From contig NZ_JAUSQL010000001.1 in assembly GCF_030811095.1 (NCBI RefSeq), positions 124,001 through 188,000 on the forward strand: a stretch of DNA of 64,000 nucleotides, read 5' to 3'. A program made the translations under genes and the position numbers. The notes below the pieces were generated by a model. It was not told where the DNA came from. It saw nothing but the letters and a program-made list of their open reading frames with translations, and did not search any database. The DNA comes from Trueperella abortisuis. Its GTDB lineage: Bacteria > Actinomycetota > Actinomycetes > Actinomycetales > Actinomycetaceae. Shown piece by piece: positions 1 through 9,579 of the stretch (positions within the stretch are counted from its first letter, which is position 1; every line of letters starts with the position of its first letter).

Positions 1-1
1 G

Positions 2-340
2 GTTCAGCCGGTTGAGGGCGAACCGTTCCGCTCGGTCATCTTGCTAAGAGAGACGGGCGGCGTGCAGGTGGAGGAGCCGGAGGTCGGGACCTTGCTGGCG
101 CTGTGTCAGGTGGAGCGCGGCATGGGCGAGCTGGCGAACATCGACGAGGTCACCCCGGAGCAGGAGGCTTTGCGTGAGCGCTTGGCCCGTCATCCTCGTC
201 AGCTGTCGAATCGCGCCCCGGCCTTGCCGATGCGCCGCGGGAGTCTGGAGCGGGTTCCGGCGAGCGCGGCCGCCGAGTGGTGGGGTTCCCTTGGCGCCGG
301 TGTGGCGATCGTGTTTGCTTACATTTGGGTGATCTATTAG
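2..340 (+). CDS. C-terminal end of an unidentified protein with a terminal membrane segment
   Basis: The reading frame is open from the first complete codon at position 2 to a TAG at 338-340, so the gene probably begins upstream of the window; a TTG at 41 is the only start-like codon and has no clear ribosome-binding site. The visible 112 residues are acidic at first, then Arg-rich, and end in one hydrophobic stretch (GSLGAGVAIVFAYIWV) at the extreme C-terminus, which looks like a tail anchor or last transmembrane helix. I recognise no family. It converges on hrpA. The frame could also be fortuitous in such GC-rich DNA, hence moderate confidence. Confidence 0.4.
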   Translation, partial: VQPVEGEPFRSVILLRETGGVQVEEPEVGTLLALCQVERGMGELANIDEVTPEQEALRERLARHPRQLSNRAPALPMRRGSLERVPASAAAEWWGSLGAGVAIVFAYIWVIY

Positions 341-376
341 GGAGGTCGCCGAGGGGTGAGGGAGGTCGCCGAGGGG
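341..376. repeat. two-copy 20-bp direct repeat in a convergent intergenic region
   Basis: GGAGGTCGCCGAGGGG occurs at 341-356 and again at 361-376 with a 20-bp period, immediately after the stop of the upstream gene. The rest of the gap up to 521 is GC-rich (runs of GGGCCGGGCCC near 486-520) and could fold into a terminator between the convergent genes. No gene is visible in it. Confidence 0.5.
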
Positions 377-521
377 CGGCCGGCATAAGTCGTGAGCATG
401 TGGTCCACAAGGCCCATTTTCGCGACGAAAGTCCTCAGATTCACGACTTGGCTCGGCTGGCCGGGCTAGGGGCCGGTGGACCGGGCCAGGGGCCGGGCCC
501 TGTGGGGCAGAAGGGCCGGGC

Positions 522-3500
522 CTAAGCGAGTAGCTTGCGGATTCGCTGCGGCGAGACCTTTCCGACCGTGCCCAACTGCTGGGCGAAGAGCGAGACCCGT
601 AGTTCCTCCACCATCCATCTGGCCTGCCGTAATGTGGCCGCCCGCTGCGGATCGTAGGCACGATCCGCAGCGGCCTCCCGCTCACGGACGACCAAATCCT
701 CAATGTCGTGGACCTGCCAGGCCGCGGCGTCGTCGGCGGCGGGATTGAGTGCCGCTTTGTCGATCCGCATGGTCGCCGCCTGCAAATACCGCACGAGGTG
801 GGTGAGTCTTTCTTCCTCGGTGTCCCTGATGAAGCCCTCATACACCAGGCCGGAGATCTGGTCGCGCACGTCGCTGACCGTATTGATGAGGGCGAGTGAG
901 GTGTTGGCGCGCACCTTCGCGTCGGCCTGCCCGTAGGCGCCCAACACCCGCACCAGAATCTTGACCAGCGCATATATCTCGTCTTCGAGTAGGTCCTGGG
1001 TGTGCTCGCGCAGGGCGAGGTAGTCGGCGCGGGCGCGGATGCGCCCGAGCGGGCGATCATTGGCGGCGGCCCAGCGGTCGGCGATGTTACGGGCGGCGGC
1101 CAGGTGCAGGTCGTCCACCACGGCGGCGGTGTTCTTGTATGGCGCGGCGGCCATCGTCAACGACTCCTGCCCATTCCACCGCGACGTCACCCGCGCCTCG
1201 GGCAACGCCAGCTCCGTTGCCAGTAGCCGGATGACGCCCCGCCGGTGGTCGCGCACCTGAAGCGCCGGCTCCGGTAGCACGCGCAGGCTCACTCGGCGCC
1301 CGTCTTCCACGAGCGCCGGATACCCGCGCACCGCCATTCCGTGCGGCCCGGCGGTTTCGACGACGGCGGGCAGCTCCTCAACCTCTGGCCACGTCTCCAG
1401 TCCGTCGACGCCGTTGGGCAGGTTCGCGCCCGCCCGGCCAGACTCGCCGGACCCACCGGACCCACCCGGCGCGCCGAGCCGGCTCGCCCCGCTCGCCCGA
1501 TCCGGCGCATTGCCGCCAGCGGCGGAACCACCGCTATCCGCGGACGAAGCGCCGCTGCCCGCAGCGGAAGCACCGCCGCTCGCGGCCATCTCCTGCAGGA
1601 TCTGGGCCCGCGCCTCCTCCAGGGCCTGCGCCACCGCCCCTTTGACCACGGACTCGACGGCCGTGCGCGTCTGCGGCGCGAGTCGGCGCTGGAGGTCGGT
1701 GATCGACGTGCTCTCGTCAAGCACGGCGCCGCGCTCGGAGCGCACCCGAAACGTGATCTCCAGGTGCGGGGGCAGGTTGACCTCGGCCCATTGGGCGGGC
1801 GTGATGTTGACGCCGCGAAGTGCGTAGACGGCGTCGTTGAACGCTTGGCGGAAATCGGGGGCGCCGGGCTGCCCGTGGGCGACGTCGTCCCACCGTGGCA
1901 GCTGGTCCCGGATTTGTCGGGCGGTGTCGGGGGCGGGGACGAGGTGACGTCGCACCGGCTTGGGTAGGGCCCGGATCGTGGCCACCACGAGCTCGTCGAG
2001 CATGCCGGGCACGAGCCAGTCGAAGCCGTCGTCGGTGAGCTGCGGCAACAGGGTGACCGGCACGTCGATGCTGAGGCCGTCGGCGTGGGCGCCGGGGGTG
2101 TAGTGGTATTCGATAGGCAGAGTGATATCGCCCTGGACCCACTCCTCCGGGAAGTCGGCGTCGTCGGCGGAGGTGGTCCCGAGCAGGAAGTCGCGGGTGA
2201 AGTTGAGCAGCTCGGGGTTGTTCTGCCGCTCGCGCTTCCACCAGGAATCGAAGTGGCGGGCGGAGACGACGCTGTCGGGGATGCGCTCGTCGAAGAAGGT
2301 GAACTGGGCGGCGTCGTCGGCCACGAGCCCGCCTTGGCGGAGGCGCTGCTCGACCTCGTGGGCGTCGGCGAGGGCCTGCTCGTTGTGCTTGATGAAGGCG
2401 TGGTGGGCGCGCCACTGGTTGTGGACGAGGGCGTGGCGGATGAAGAGCTCGCGGGCGAGTTCGCGCGCGGCGGGCGTTCCGACTTTCGACAGCAGCACGT
2501 TGCGGTCGGCGATGAGGGTCAGGCCGTAGAGGGTGACTTTTTCGTGAGCCATCGCGGCGCCGTTGCGGGTGGACCAGAACGGTTCGGAGTGGCTGGTGCG
2601 CACCAGGTGCGAGCCGACCTCCTCCACCCATTCGGGCTTGATCTGCGCCACCGAGCGGGCGAAAAGCCGCGATGTCTCGACGAGTTCGGCCGCCATCACC
2701 CAGCTGGGGTTGCGCCGATGCAGTCCGGATCCGGGCCAGATGATGAAGCGCGTTCCGCGGGCGCCCAGGTAGTCCTTGCTCCGCTCGTCCCAGGAGCCGA
2801 GGTTGGACAGCAGGCCCACCAGCATGGAGCGGTGGATCTGGTCGGCGGCGGGGGTGTCCGCGCTCAGGCCGAGGGCCTTGACGGCGCGGGTGACGTCCTG
2901 GTTGTGGGAGTTGTCCTTGTCCTCGGCTGCCGCCCGGGCGAGCGCCGCGCGCGTGGGGAGCGCGACCGGCTTGGCGTCCATCCCCAGCGGCCGCGACATT
3001 TCCCGCAGCTGCACGACGACGTCCTGCCACTCCCGGAATCTCAGCCAGTTGAGGTATTCGGCCCGGCACATCCGGCGGAAGGCCGACCCGGACAGTTCGC
3101 GCTGCTGGGTGCGCAGGTAGCGCCACAGGTTGAGGTAGGCGAGGAAGTCCGAGGTGCGGTCCGTGAAGCGGGCGTGCAGCTGGTCGGCTTGGGCGCGGAA
3201 CTCGGCGGGCCGTTCGCGCACGTCCTGCACGGACATCGCCGCCACCAGCACGAGCACCTCGCCGGCGCACCCGTTTTCGTGTGCGGCGAGCAGCATGCGT
3301 CCGAGCCGCGGGTCGATCGGGAGGCGGGCGAGGATTCGTCCGGTCTCCGTGAGCAGGTGGCTCCCGGCGCCGACGACGGTACCGCGGGCCTTGGCCGACA
3401 TCGGCGTCAGCGCGCCGATCTCTTCGAGCAGCTGTATGCCGGCGCGCACTTGGCGCATGTCCGGCGGGTCGATGAACGGGAAATCCTCCACCGAGCCCAG

Positions 3501-4916
3501 GTTCATCGCCGCCATCTGCAGGATCACCGACGCCAGCGACGTGCGACGGATCTCGGGTTCGGTGAACTCCGGGCGGGAGGCGAAGTCCTCCTCCGAGTAC
3601 AGCCTGACCGCGATGCCGTCCTCCACGCGGCCCGAGCGCCCCGAACGCTGATTGGCCGAGGCCTGCGAGATCGGCTCGATTGGCAGGCGCTGCACCTTGG
3701 TCTTATTCGAGAATCGGGAGATGCGGGCGGTTCCTGGGTCGATGACGTAGCGGATGCCCGGCACCGTCAGCGACGTTTCCGCGATGTTGGTGGAAAGTAT
3801 GATCCGGCGGTGGGCGTGGGGCTGGAAGATCCTGCGCTGTTCCATTCCGGAGAGCCGGGCGAAGAGGGGCAGGACCTCGACGGCGTCGGGCACGGAGGAG
3901 CGCCCGCCCGGTTCGATATAGCGACGGCCGAGCTCCTCCTCAAAAGCCTTCGCGGTGTCGCGGATCTCGCCCTCGCCCGAGAGGAAGACGAGGATGTCGC
4001 CGGGGCCCTCCGCCATGAGCTCGGCGGCGGCGTCGAGGATGCCGGAGACCTGGTCGTGGGCCTGCTCGCGGGTGAGCTGTTCGCGGCCGTCTGCGTCGGG
4101 CGTCTGGCGGGATTCGGCGTCGTCGTAGAGCGGACGGTAGCGGATCTCGACGGGGAACGTGCGCCCGGAAACCTCGATGATGGGCGCCTCGTTGCCGGGG
4201 AAGCCGCCGTACATGTGACGGCCGAAGTGCTCGGCGAAGCGCTGGGAGTCGATGGTGGCGGAGGTGATGATGACCTTGAGGTCGGGGCGGCGGGGGAGAA
4301 GGTTGGCGAGGTAGCCGAGGAGGAAGTCGATGTTGAGGGAGCGCTCGTGGGCCTCGTCGATGATGATCGTGTCGTATTTGCGCAGGTCGGGGTCGGACTG
4401 GGTTTCGGCGAGGAGGATGCCGTCGGTCATGAGCTTGACCAGGGTGGTGGGCGAGACCGCTTCCGTGAAGCGAACCTGGTAGCCGATCGCGCCGCCGAGC
4501 TGCACGCCGAGTTCATCGCAGATACGGTCCGCGACCGAGCGGGCGGCGATGCGGCGCGGCTGCGTGTGACCGATCATGCCGGTGATGCCGCGGCCAAGCT
4601 CGAGGCAGATCTTGGGAAGCTGGGTGGTCTTGCCCGAGCCGGTTTCTCCGGAGAGGATCACCACCTGGTTGTTCTGGATCGCTTCGGCGATATCGTCACG
4701 ACGCGCGGAGACTGGCAGCTGCGGTGGGTAGGTGATGGCGGGCAGGGCGGCGCGGCGAGCCTCAAGTTCGGCGGGTGTGAAGGGGCGCGGCCGGCGGTCG
4801 TGGCGTTGGCCGCGGGCGCGCTTGCCCGAGCGTTTTCCGGCGCGCGTGTCGGCGCGCTTGCGCGCAGCCGTCTCGTCGTGCCTGGTAGGCGTGCTTCCGT
4901 CAGTCATCGAGACCAT
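522..4916 (-). CDS. hrpA: ATP-dependent RNA helicase HrpA (DEAH box)
   Basis: Large DEAH/RHA-type RNA helicase, about 1,464 residues, close to the length of proteobacterial HrpA. From the N-terminus: a basic Arg/Lys-rich tail, Walker A (SGETGSGKTT, near residue 90), the DEAH box in IIDEAHERSLN (near 186), the SAT motif (TSATID), helicase C domain with the QRSGRSGRVEDG motif VI, helicase-associated and OB regions, then the HrpA-specific DUF3418 domain. A Gly/Ala/Ser-rich low-complexity insert of about 60 residues interrupts the DUF3418 region (around 1420-1600 on the plus strand). HrpA is known in other bacteria to act on stalled or collided ribosomes. The start is uncertain: ATGs at 4916 and 4907 and a TTG at 4982 all lack a good ribosome-binding site. 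Long open frames on the opposite strand are composition artefacts. Confidence 0.95.
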   Translation of the reverse strand: MVSMTDGSTPTRHDETAARKRADTRAGKRSGKRARGQRHDRRPRPFTPAELEARRAALPAITYPPQLPVSARRDDIAEAIQNNQVVILSGETGSGKTTQLPKICLELGRGITGMIGHTQPRRIAARSVADRICDELGVQLGGAIGYQVRFTEAVSPTTLVKLMTDGILLAETQSDPDLRKYDTIIIDEAHERSLNIDFLLGYLANLLPRRPDLKVIITSATIDSQRFAEHFGRHMYGGFPGNEAPIIEVSGRTFPVEIRYRPLYDDAESRQTPDADGREQLTREQAHDQVSGILDAAAELMAEGPGDILVFLSGEGEIRDTAKAFEEELGRRYIEPGGRSSVPDAVEVLPLFARLSGMEQRRIFQPHAHRRIILSTNIAETSLTVPGIRYVIDPGTARISRFSNKTKVQRLPIEPISQASANQRSGRSGRVEDGIAVRLYSEEDFASRPEFTEPEIRRTSLASVILQMAAMNLGSVEDFPFIDPPDMRQVRAGIQLLEEIGALTPMSAKARGTVVGAGSHLLTETGRILARLPIDPRLGRMLLAAHENGCAGEVLVLVAAMSVQDVRERPAEFRAQADQLHARFTDRTSDFLAYLNLWRYLRTQQRELSGSAFRRMCRAEYLNWLRFREWQDVVVQLREMSRPLGMDAKPVALPTRAALARAAAEDKDNSHNQDVTRAVKALGLSADTPAADQIHRSMLVGLLSNLGSWDERSKDYLGARGTRFIIWPGSGLHRRNPSWVMAAELVETSRLFARSVAQIKPEWVEEVGSHLVRTSHSEPFWSTRNGAAMAHEKVTLYGLTLIADRNVLLSKVGTPAARELARELFIRHALVHNQWRAHHAFIKHNEQALADAHEVEQRLRQGGLVADDAAQFTFFDERIPDSVVSARHFDSWWKRERQNNPELLNFTRDFLLGTTSADDADFPEEWVQGDITLPIEYHYTPGAHADGLSIDVPVTLLPQLTDDGFDWLVPGMLDELVVATIRALPKPVRRHLVPAPDTARQIRDQLPRWDDVAHGQPGAPDFRQAFNDAVYALRGVNITPAQWAEVNLPPHLEITFRVRSERGAVLDESTSITDLQRRLAPQTRTAVESVVKGAVAQALEEARAQILQEMAASGGASAAGSGASSADSGGSAAGGNAPDRASGASRLGAPGGSGGSGESGRAGANLPNGVDGLETWPEVEELPAVVETAGPHGMAVRGYPALVEDGRRVSLRVLPEPALQVRDHRRGVIRLLATELALPEARVTSRWNGQESLTMAAAPYKNTAAVVDDLHLAAARNIADRWAAANDRPLGRIRARADYLALREHTQDLLEDEIYALVKILVRVLGAYGQADAKVRANTSLALINTVSDVRDQISGLVYEGFIRDTEEERLTHLVRYLQAATMRIDKAALNPAADDAAAWQVHDIEDLVVREREAAADRAYDPQRAATLRQARWMVEELRVSLFAQQLGTVGKVSPQRIRKLLA

Positions 4917-5233
4917 TGTGCCACGTTGGTGGGCGGCGGGCTTCGGCGGCCGTGACGGCGTGGGCTTTCGGGATGCCGTCAAGAGAAAACAATCACTAAA
5001 TCCTATTAGTGTGTCATAAATCTCACTGTGGGGCGAGGGACCTCCGGCCCGGGTCCTCAGAGGATCATTGCCCGAGGTGGCGACGGTTTCTGGTACGCCA
5101 TTCGCGAAACGCGGGGTCGTGTTGGGAAGATGTCAGACATGTTCGTATACTAAAAACCGTTTCTTTTGGTATCTCTAGATGTCAAAATGAACTCACAAAA
5201 ACCGGTGACAATCCTTTCGGAGGCGGAGCGACC
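4917..5233 (+). promoter_or_regulatory. intergenic region upstream of pilus operon 1
   Basis: This 317-bp AT-richer gap separates divergent hrpA and the first pilus operon and must carry both promoters. A small dyad, CACTAA-4-TTAGTG-like, lies near 4993-5012. A purine-rich ribosome-binding site (TTCGGAGGCGGA) directly precedes the ATG at 5234 and fixes that start over the in-frame upstream one at 5009. I cannot assign -35/-10 boxes with confidence. Confidence 0.35.
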
Positions 5234-8038
5234 ATGAGCAAACGTGCTGAGCGAGTCGTGGCGCATCTGCGCGCACTCGCGGCGCTGATGGCTGTGGCGG
5301 GCCTGGCGCTGGTCGGAGGTGTGCCGGCCGCCGTCGCGCAAGATTCCCCGACGCCTTCGGCCACGCTCGCCGAGGCATCCGATACCGCCACGCAGGCGGG
5401 TGACCAGGCGAACCCATCCGGCGGCGCTGACGCCGAGACGGCGGAGCCGGGAGCCGCTGAAAGCACCGACCCCTCGGTTGACAGTTCCGAGGAAGCCGCG
5501 CCCGAAACGCCAAGTGTCGATAATTCAGCGGGGGGGGGGCAGCTTCCTGAGCTAACCGCCCCGGATACGGCCGAGGGCGATACGGAGGCTGATCCGCAGG
5601 AGGGCGATCCGAGCTCCGCGGAGCCCAACTCTGACGAGCTCGAAGACTCGGGCCCGCTCATGTTCGCCGCGCTGGGGGCGGCGGGCTCGGCGCCGGGCAT
5701 CGAGGCCCTGTCCACGAACGGCGAGCTTTACCTTGTCAATCCGGCGACGGCGGACATCACCCCGCTGCCGCCCTACCTGCCCGGCATCCAGAACCTCACC
5801 ACGTACACGAGCGCCAACACCCGGCGAGAGGTTCGTGTTCCGCTGACTATGCCCGCGTGTAAGAACGCCCGCACCACAAGAACGGATGACAGGTACTGTT
5901 ATTTCTCCAAGGGCATGAACTACAACGCCCTCGGCGTCGGGGAGGACGGCACCCGGTACGCGACGCTGAAGATCGGGCAGTCCGGCACCCCCTACGAAGG
6001 AAGGAGTGGCTCCTCAAAGGCGCCGCTCTTCCAGGTCTACAAGTACACGCCGGGGGAGATGGAGTGGAGCAAATTCGGAGACGAGTTCGAGTTCCCCTAC
6101 AGCCGAGTTCAGGGCGGCCACGCCCCCAACGACCTCACCTTCAACGGCGGCCAGGTGGCCCCCGACGGAACCTACTACCTCGCGGTCACGGATCGCGAAG
6201 GCCTGACCAATGACACGCGCCTTGTCGCCCACGTCTACAGGATGACGCCCGACGGCGCGTTAGAGAAGGTCGGCGATGTCCGCGATTCCTCGCCGGGGGG
6301 CTCGAATAGCGACAACAACGGCGACTTGACCTTCACCGAATCCGGCGATCTCGTGGTGGCCTTTTCCCACCTGCGAGCCGACATTCCGGGCAGCTCGCAG
6401 GTGGGCTACAACGAGGTGAGCTTCGAGGTGGTGACGCGGGAAACTCTCGATTCGGCCTGGGGCGGCGAGCTCGCCTCCTATCACCTTGGCACCTCGAAGA
6501 TTCGTCTAGGCCAGTACCGCTATGAGGAAAACTATGACGTGATGGCGACGACTGGCATCTCGATTGGGCCCGACGGCTCGCTCGTCACCTCGAACTTCAA
6601 TAAGAACGACTCCATTTCGCATTTCTACCAGCACGACCCCAACGGTGTTGCACGCGAGATTCTCGCGATGCCGGGGGATCTGGGCACCTACGGGGAGATG
6701 GATCCGGACTCGCCGTGGGCGTATCCGCTTGCCAATTGGCTCCGAGGGCAGACTGACGCGGGCGATCCCTACTACCGGCCAGTGCCGTGGGTGGGCCAGA
6801 TTTCCGATCTTGCCGGCAAAGCCGTCATCCCTTCCGTTGCCGCGAGGAAGGTCGTCGATGGCCGCGTTGAGGCCGACGACCAGTTCACGGTGAAAGTCGC
6901 GACGAACGAGATCTCCCGGGACGCGAGCACCTCAGGCGAGAAAAACGAGGTCACCACCCAGCGGCTCCCGGTGCTCGCAGGAACGCAGGTCACCCTCTCC
7001 GAGACGATCGACCGCCGCGGCGCCACGCTGGAGGGCTACACCATCACGCTTCGCTGCGACGGCGGCGTCCAGCCCACCACCCCAAAGATTTCGGGCGCCA
7101 CGGCGACGGCGAGCGTCGTCATTCCGAACGCCGTCGGTGACGTGGTGTGCACCTTCACGAACACGGCGAAGGCCAACGGCGAGATGGAATGGGCGAAGGT
7201 GAACGAGGACGGCGAGTTGCTCCCCGGCTCGTCGTGGACGCTCGCACGCGAGGACGGCGCAACCTTTACCCTCGACGGCGCCACGCAGGAAGCGGCCAGC
7301 TTCACCGTCCCCGACGCGACGGCTTTCGGCGGCATCGACCAGGACACGGAGGAGGGGCAGCTGCTCCTCACCGGCCTTGAGCACGGTACCTACACGCTGA
7401 CGGAGGCGGTCGCCCCCGCAGGCTACGTGAAGTCGGACAAGACCTACACGTTTACGATCAGCTCGTCGTCGCAGGAGGCACACGAGGTTGACCTCTACGA
7501 CGGTCAAGATCCCGTCGAGACCGGGTACAAGCTTCACAACGCGGTGGTCAACACGCCGATCACGGGATCGCTGACCTTCGAGAAGCGCGCGAAGCAGGGC
7601 GCGGCGGCCACGGGTGACGAGCCGTTGCTGAGCGGGTCGGAGTGGGAGCTGACGAACACGACGACGAACGACGCGTGGACGATCACCGACTGCGTCGCCA
7701 ATTCCCCCGCCGATTGCGAGCGCTCGGCGCACAACGACACAGACTCCCGGGCCGGAATCATCCAGGTCACGGGCCTCCCGCTCGGCACATACGAGCTGGT
7801 GGAAACGAAGGCTCCCGCGGGGTACGTCCTTGACGCGACGCCCACGACCTTCACAATCAACGCCGTCAACCCGAACGTGACGTTCGCGGGAGCGAAGGCG
7901 ATCTACAACACACTACAGGCCGGACCTACGATTCCGCTCACCGGCGGGATCGGACGCGACTTCTACGCCTTCCTGGGTGCGGGGGTCCTCGGTTTCGCCC
8001 TGCTCATAAGGCTTACGCAATCGCGCAAGCGAAACTGA
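5234..8038 (+). CDS. SpaA-type pilus tip/minor pilin adhesin, sortase anchored (IPLTGG)
   Basis: Cell-wall-anchored surface protein of 934 residues, probably the tip or minor pilin of pilus operon 1. It has a Sec signal peptide (to about residue 37, ...AAVAQ), a Ser/Glu/Ala/Pro-rich acidic stalk (about 38-145), a large unassigned adhesin domain with beta-propeller-like composition (about 155-530), then prealbumin-like Cna-B/SpaA domains with E-box sequences (TYTLTEAVAPAGY and TYELVETKAPAGY), which normally form intramolecular isopeptide bonds. It ends with IPLTGG at about 900, a hydrophobic helix and a basic tail. The gene runs with the major pilin and sortase, matching the fimB-fimA-srtC order of Actinomyces. 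A run of ten G residues at 5530-5539 lies in the stalk codons and could allow slippage. The ATG at 5234 has a good ribosome-binding site. Confidence 0.88.
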   Translation: MSKRAERVVAHLRALAALMAVAGLALVGGVPAAVAQDSPTPSATLAEASDTATQAGDQANPSGGADAETAEPGAAESTDPSVDSSEEAAPETPSVDNSAGGGQLPELTAPDTAEGDTEADPQEGDPSSAEPNSDELEDSGPLMFAALGAAGSAPGIEALSTNGELYLVNPATADITPLPPYLPGIQNLTTYTSANTRREVRVPLTMPACKNARTTRTDDRYCYFSKGMNYNALGVGEDGTRYATLKIGQSGTPYEGRSGSSKAPLFQVYKYTPGEMEWSKFGDEFEFPYSRVQGGHAPNDLTFNGGQVAPDGTYYLAVTDREGLTNDTRLVAHVYRMTPDGALEKVGDVRDSSPGGSNSDNNGDLTFTESGDLVVAFSHLRADIPGSSQVGYNEVSFEVVTRETLDSAWGGELASYHLGTSKIRLGQYRYEENYDVMATTGISIGPDGSLVTSNFNKNDSISHFYQHDPNGVAREILAMPGDLGTYGEMDPDSPWAYPLANWLRGQTDAGDPYYRPVPWVGQISDLAGKAVIPSVAARKVVDGRVEADDQFTVKVATNEISRDASTSGEKNEVTTQRLPVLAGTQVTLSETIDRRGATLEGYTITLRCDGGVQPTTPKISGATATASVVIPNAVGDVVCTFTNTAKANGEMEWAKVNEDGELLPGSSWTLAREDGATFTLDGATQEAASFTVPDATAFGGIDQDTEEGQLLLTGLEHGTYTLTEAVAPAGYVKSDKTYTFTISSSSQEAHEVDLYDGQDPVETGYKLHNAVVNTPITGSLTFEKRAKQGAAATGDEPLLSGSEWELTNTTTNDAWTITDCVANSPADCERSAHNDTDSRAGIIQVTGLPLGTYELVETKAPAGYVLDATPTTFTINAVNPNVTFAGAKAIYNTLQAGPTIPLTGGIGRDFYAFLGAGVLGFALLIRLTQSRKRN

Positions 8039-8078
8039 ATCAGGGCGAAGTTCAGCCCACAAGACGAAAGGTACTCGA

Positions 8079-9521
8079 GTGCATTTCCTGAAAAAGATGA
8101 AGCAGCGCGCTGCGGCGGCGATGGTCGTCGCGGTGGCGTCCGTCCTCACCCTGGGTGTGGGCGTCGCAAACGCGGCCCCGGCGCCGGGTGACATGCCGAC
8201 CGGGCAAGGGTCGATCACCATCCACAAGCACAAGGAAGTCGGCAACACCAACCAGCTCAAGCCGGACGGCACGTCGCAGGCGCCGAGCGATCCGCTCAAG
8301 GGCGTGGAGTTCACTGTCACGAAGATCGACGGCCTCAACCTCACCAACAACGCGGACTGGGCGAAGGTCAAGGATCTGACCGTCGATAAGCTCGGTCAGG
8401 GGGGAATCACCAAGGGGACGTCCCAGAAGGTGACGACCACAGATGACGGCTCAGTAGTTGTCAGTAACCTGGACATGGGTGTCTACCTCGTCGAGGAGAC
8501 CGGGATTGGCGACAATGCCATCACCAAGAAGGCAGCTCCCTTCTTCGTGACCATCCCGCTCCCGTTTGACGGCAAGTGGATCACCAACGTTCACGTCTAC
8601 CCCAAGAACGTCATCCAGCCTCCGGGCAAGAAGGAAGTCACGAACGACACCCAGACACACAAGGTCGGCGACGTCCTCGAGTGGACCATCGAAATGACGG
8701 CGACCACCGACAGCCCGAAGGCGTTCGGCGTGGTCGATGAGCTCAAGGATTACCTGAGCTATGTTGACCAGTCTGCGAAGGTCTACCTCAAGGATTCTGT
8801 CGATCCGCTGACAGACGTTACTGTTGAGCCGCTCACCGGCGGGAAGAACGGCGTCAAGATCACGCTCGGCGACACTGCGCGTGCACAGATCAAGAAGGGT
8901 GACACCGTCAAGTTCGTCCTCAAGACCACGGTAACCAAGATGCCGGACAGCGGCATTGTCGAGAACAGCGCGTGGCCGATCGACAACGACTACAACCCCT
9001 TCGACGATCCGAACGTCACGACCCCGCCGATCGTCCCGACCAAGGATCCCTACTTCGGCGACTACAAGTTCAAGAAGGTGGACGCTGATACCCCGGGCAA
9101 GGTGCTGTCGGGTGCCGAATTCGGCCTGTACCAGTGCAACGGCGACCAGACCACCGGCGATGCGATCGCGACCGTGGCCTCTGGCGAAGACGGCGTCGTC
9201 GCCTTCAACGGCATCTACCTCGGTAAGTTCGATAAGGGCACCGCGGCCGACCAGGCCACGAAGGAGTTCTGCCTCAAGGAGACCAAGGCTCCGGCCGGCT
9301 ACGTCCTCTCTGACAAGGTGACCAGGGTGGAGATTGCCGCCGGTAAGGTGACGACCCCTGTTGACCAGCTCAGCACTGTGACGAACACCCCGCAGGACGG
9401 CCCGGACCTGCCCCTCACCGGTGCGGCCGGCACGCTGTTGCTGACTGTTGTTGGTATCGGCCTCGTGGGCGCCGGCGTGGCGCTCTACGCCGTGAACTCT
9501 CGTTCGCGTAAGCAGCGATAA
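8079..9521 (+). CDS. Major pilin subunit, SpaH/EbpB/FimA family (LPLTG)
   Basis: Shaft pilin of pilus operon 1, 480 residues. It has an N-terminal signal peptide (cleavage near ...VANA), the pilin motif HVYPKN (Tyr at about 174, Lys about 176) whose lysine is the expected nucleophile in sortase-catalysed polymerisation, an E-box (CLKETKAPAGYVL) in the C-terminal Cna-B domain, and LPLTG at about 444 followed by a membrane helix and RSRKQR tail. Start is a GTG at 8079 preceded by GAAAGG; an in-frame ATG at 8097 is an alternative. It lies 40 bp after the tip gene and upstream of a strong hairpin and the dedicated sortase. In Actinomyces and Corynebacterium such proteins are covalently polymerised and then attached to peptidoglycan by a housekeeping sortase, which is not in this window. 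Confidence 0.93.
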   Translation: MHFLKKMKQRAAAAMVVAVASVLTLGVGVANAAPAPGDMPTGQGSITIHKHKEVGNTNQLKPDGTSQAPSDPLKGVEFTVTKIDGLNLTNNADWAKVKDLTVDKLGQGGITKGTSQKVTTTDDGSVVVSNLDMGVYLVEETGIGDNAITKKAAPFFVTIPLPFDGKWITNVHVYPKNVIQPPGKKEVTNDTQTHKVGDVLEWTIEMTATTDSPKAFGVVDELKDYLSYVDQSAKVYLKDSVDPLTDVTVEPLTGGKNGVKITLGDTARAQIKKGDTVKFVLKTTVTKMPDSGIVENSAWPIDNDYNPFDDPNVTTPPIVPTKDPYFGDYKFKKVDADTPGKVLSGAEFGLYQCNGDQTTGDAIATVASGEDGVVAFNGIYLGKFDKGTAADQATKEFCLKETKAPAGYVLSDKVTRVEIAAGKVTTPVDQLSTVTNTPQDGPDLPLTGAAGTLLLTVVGIGLVGAGVALYAVNSRSRKQR

Positions 9522-9531
9522 CAACACCTAA

Positions 9532-9562
9532 AGTTGTGGGGGTGCCTCGCACCCCCACAACT
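9532..9562 (+). terminator. terminator-like hairpin between major pilin and sortase (operon 1)
   Basis: Perfect 14-bp inverted repeat AGTTGTGGGGGTGC / GCACCCCCACAACT with a 3-nt loop, 10 bp after the pilin stop and just upstream of the sortase start. There is no long T-tract, so it is better read as a partial attenuator or mRNA stabiliser that makes pilin more abundant than sortase. The same arrangement occurs in operon 2. Confidence 0.7.
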
Positions 9563-9579
9563 GTGCTATCCGGACTCTC

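Noticed and set aside
2085..4955. 956-codon open frame on the plus strand antisense to hrpA
   Set aside because: Its translation is a low-complexity Gly/Val/Glu/Asp mix without motifs, typical of the complement of a high-GC gene; hrpA on the other strand has all helicase motifs.
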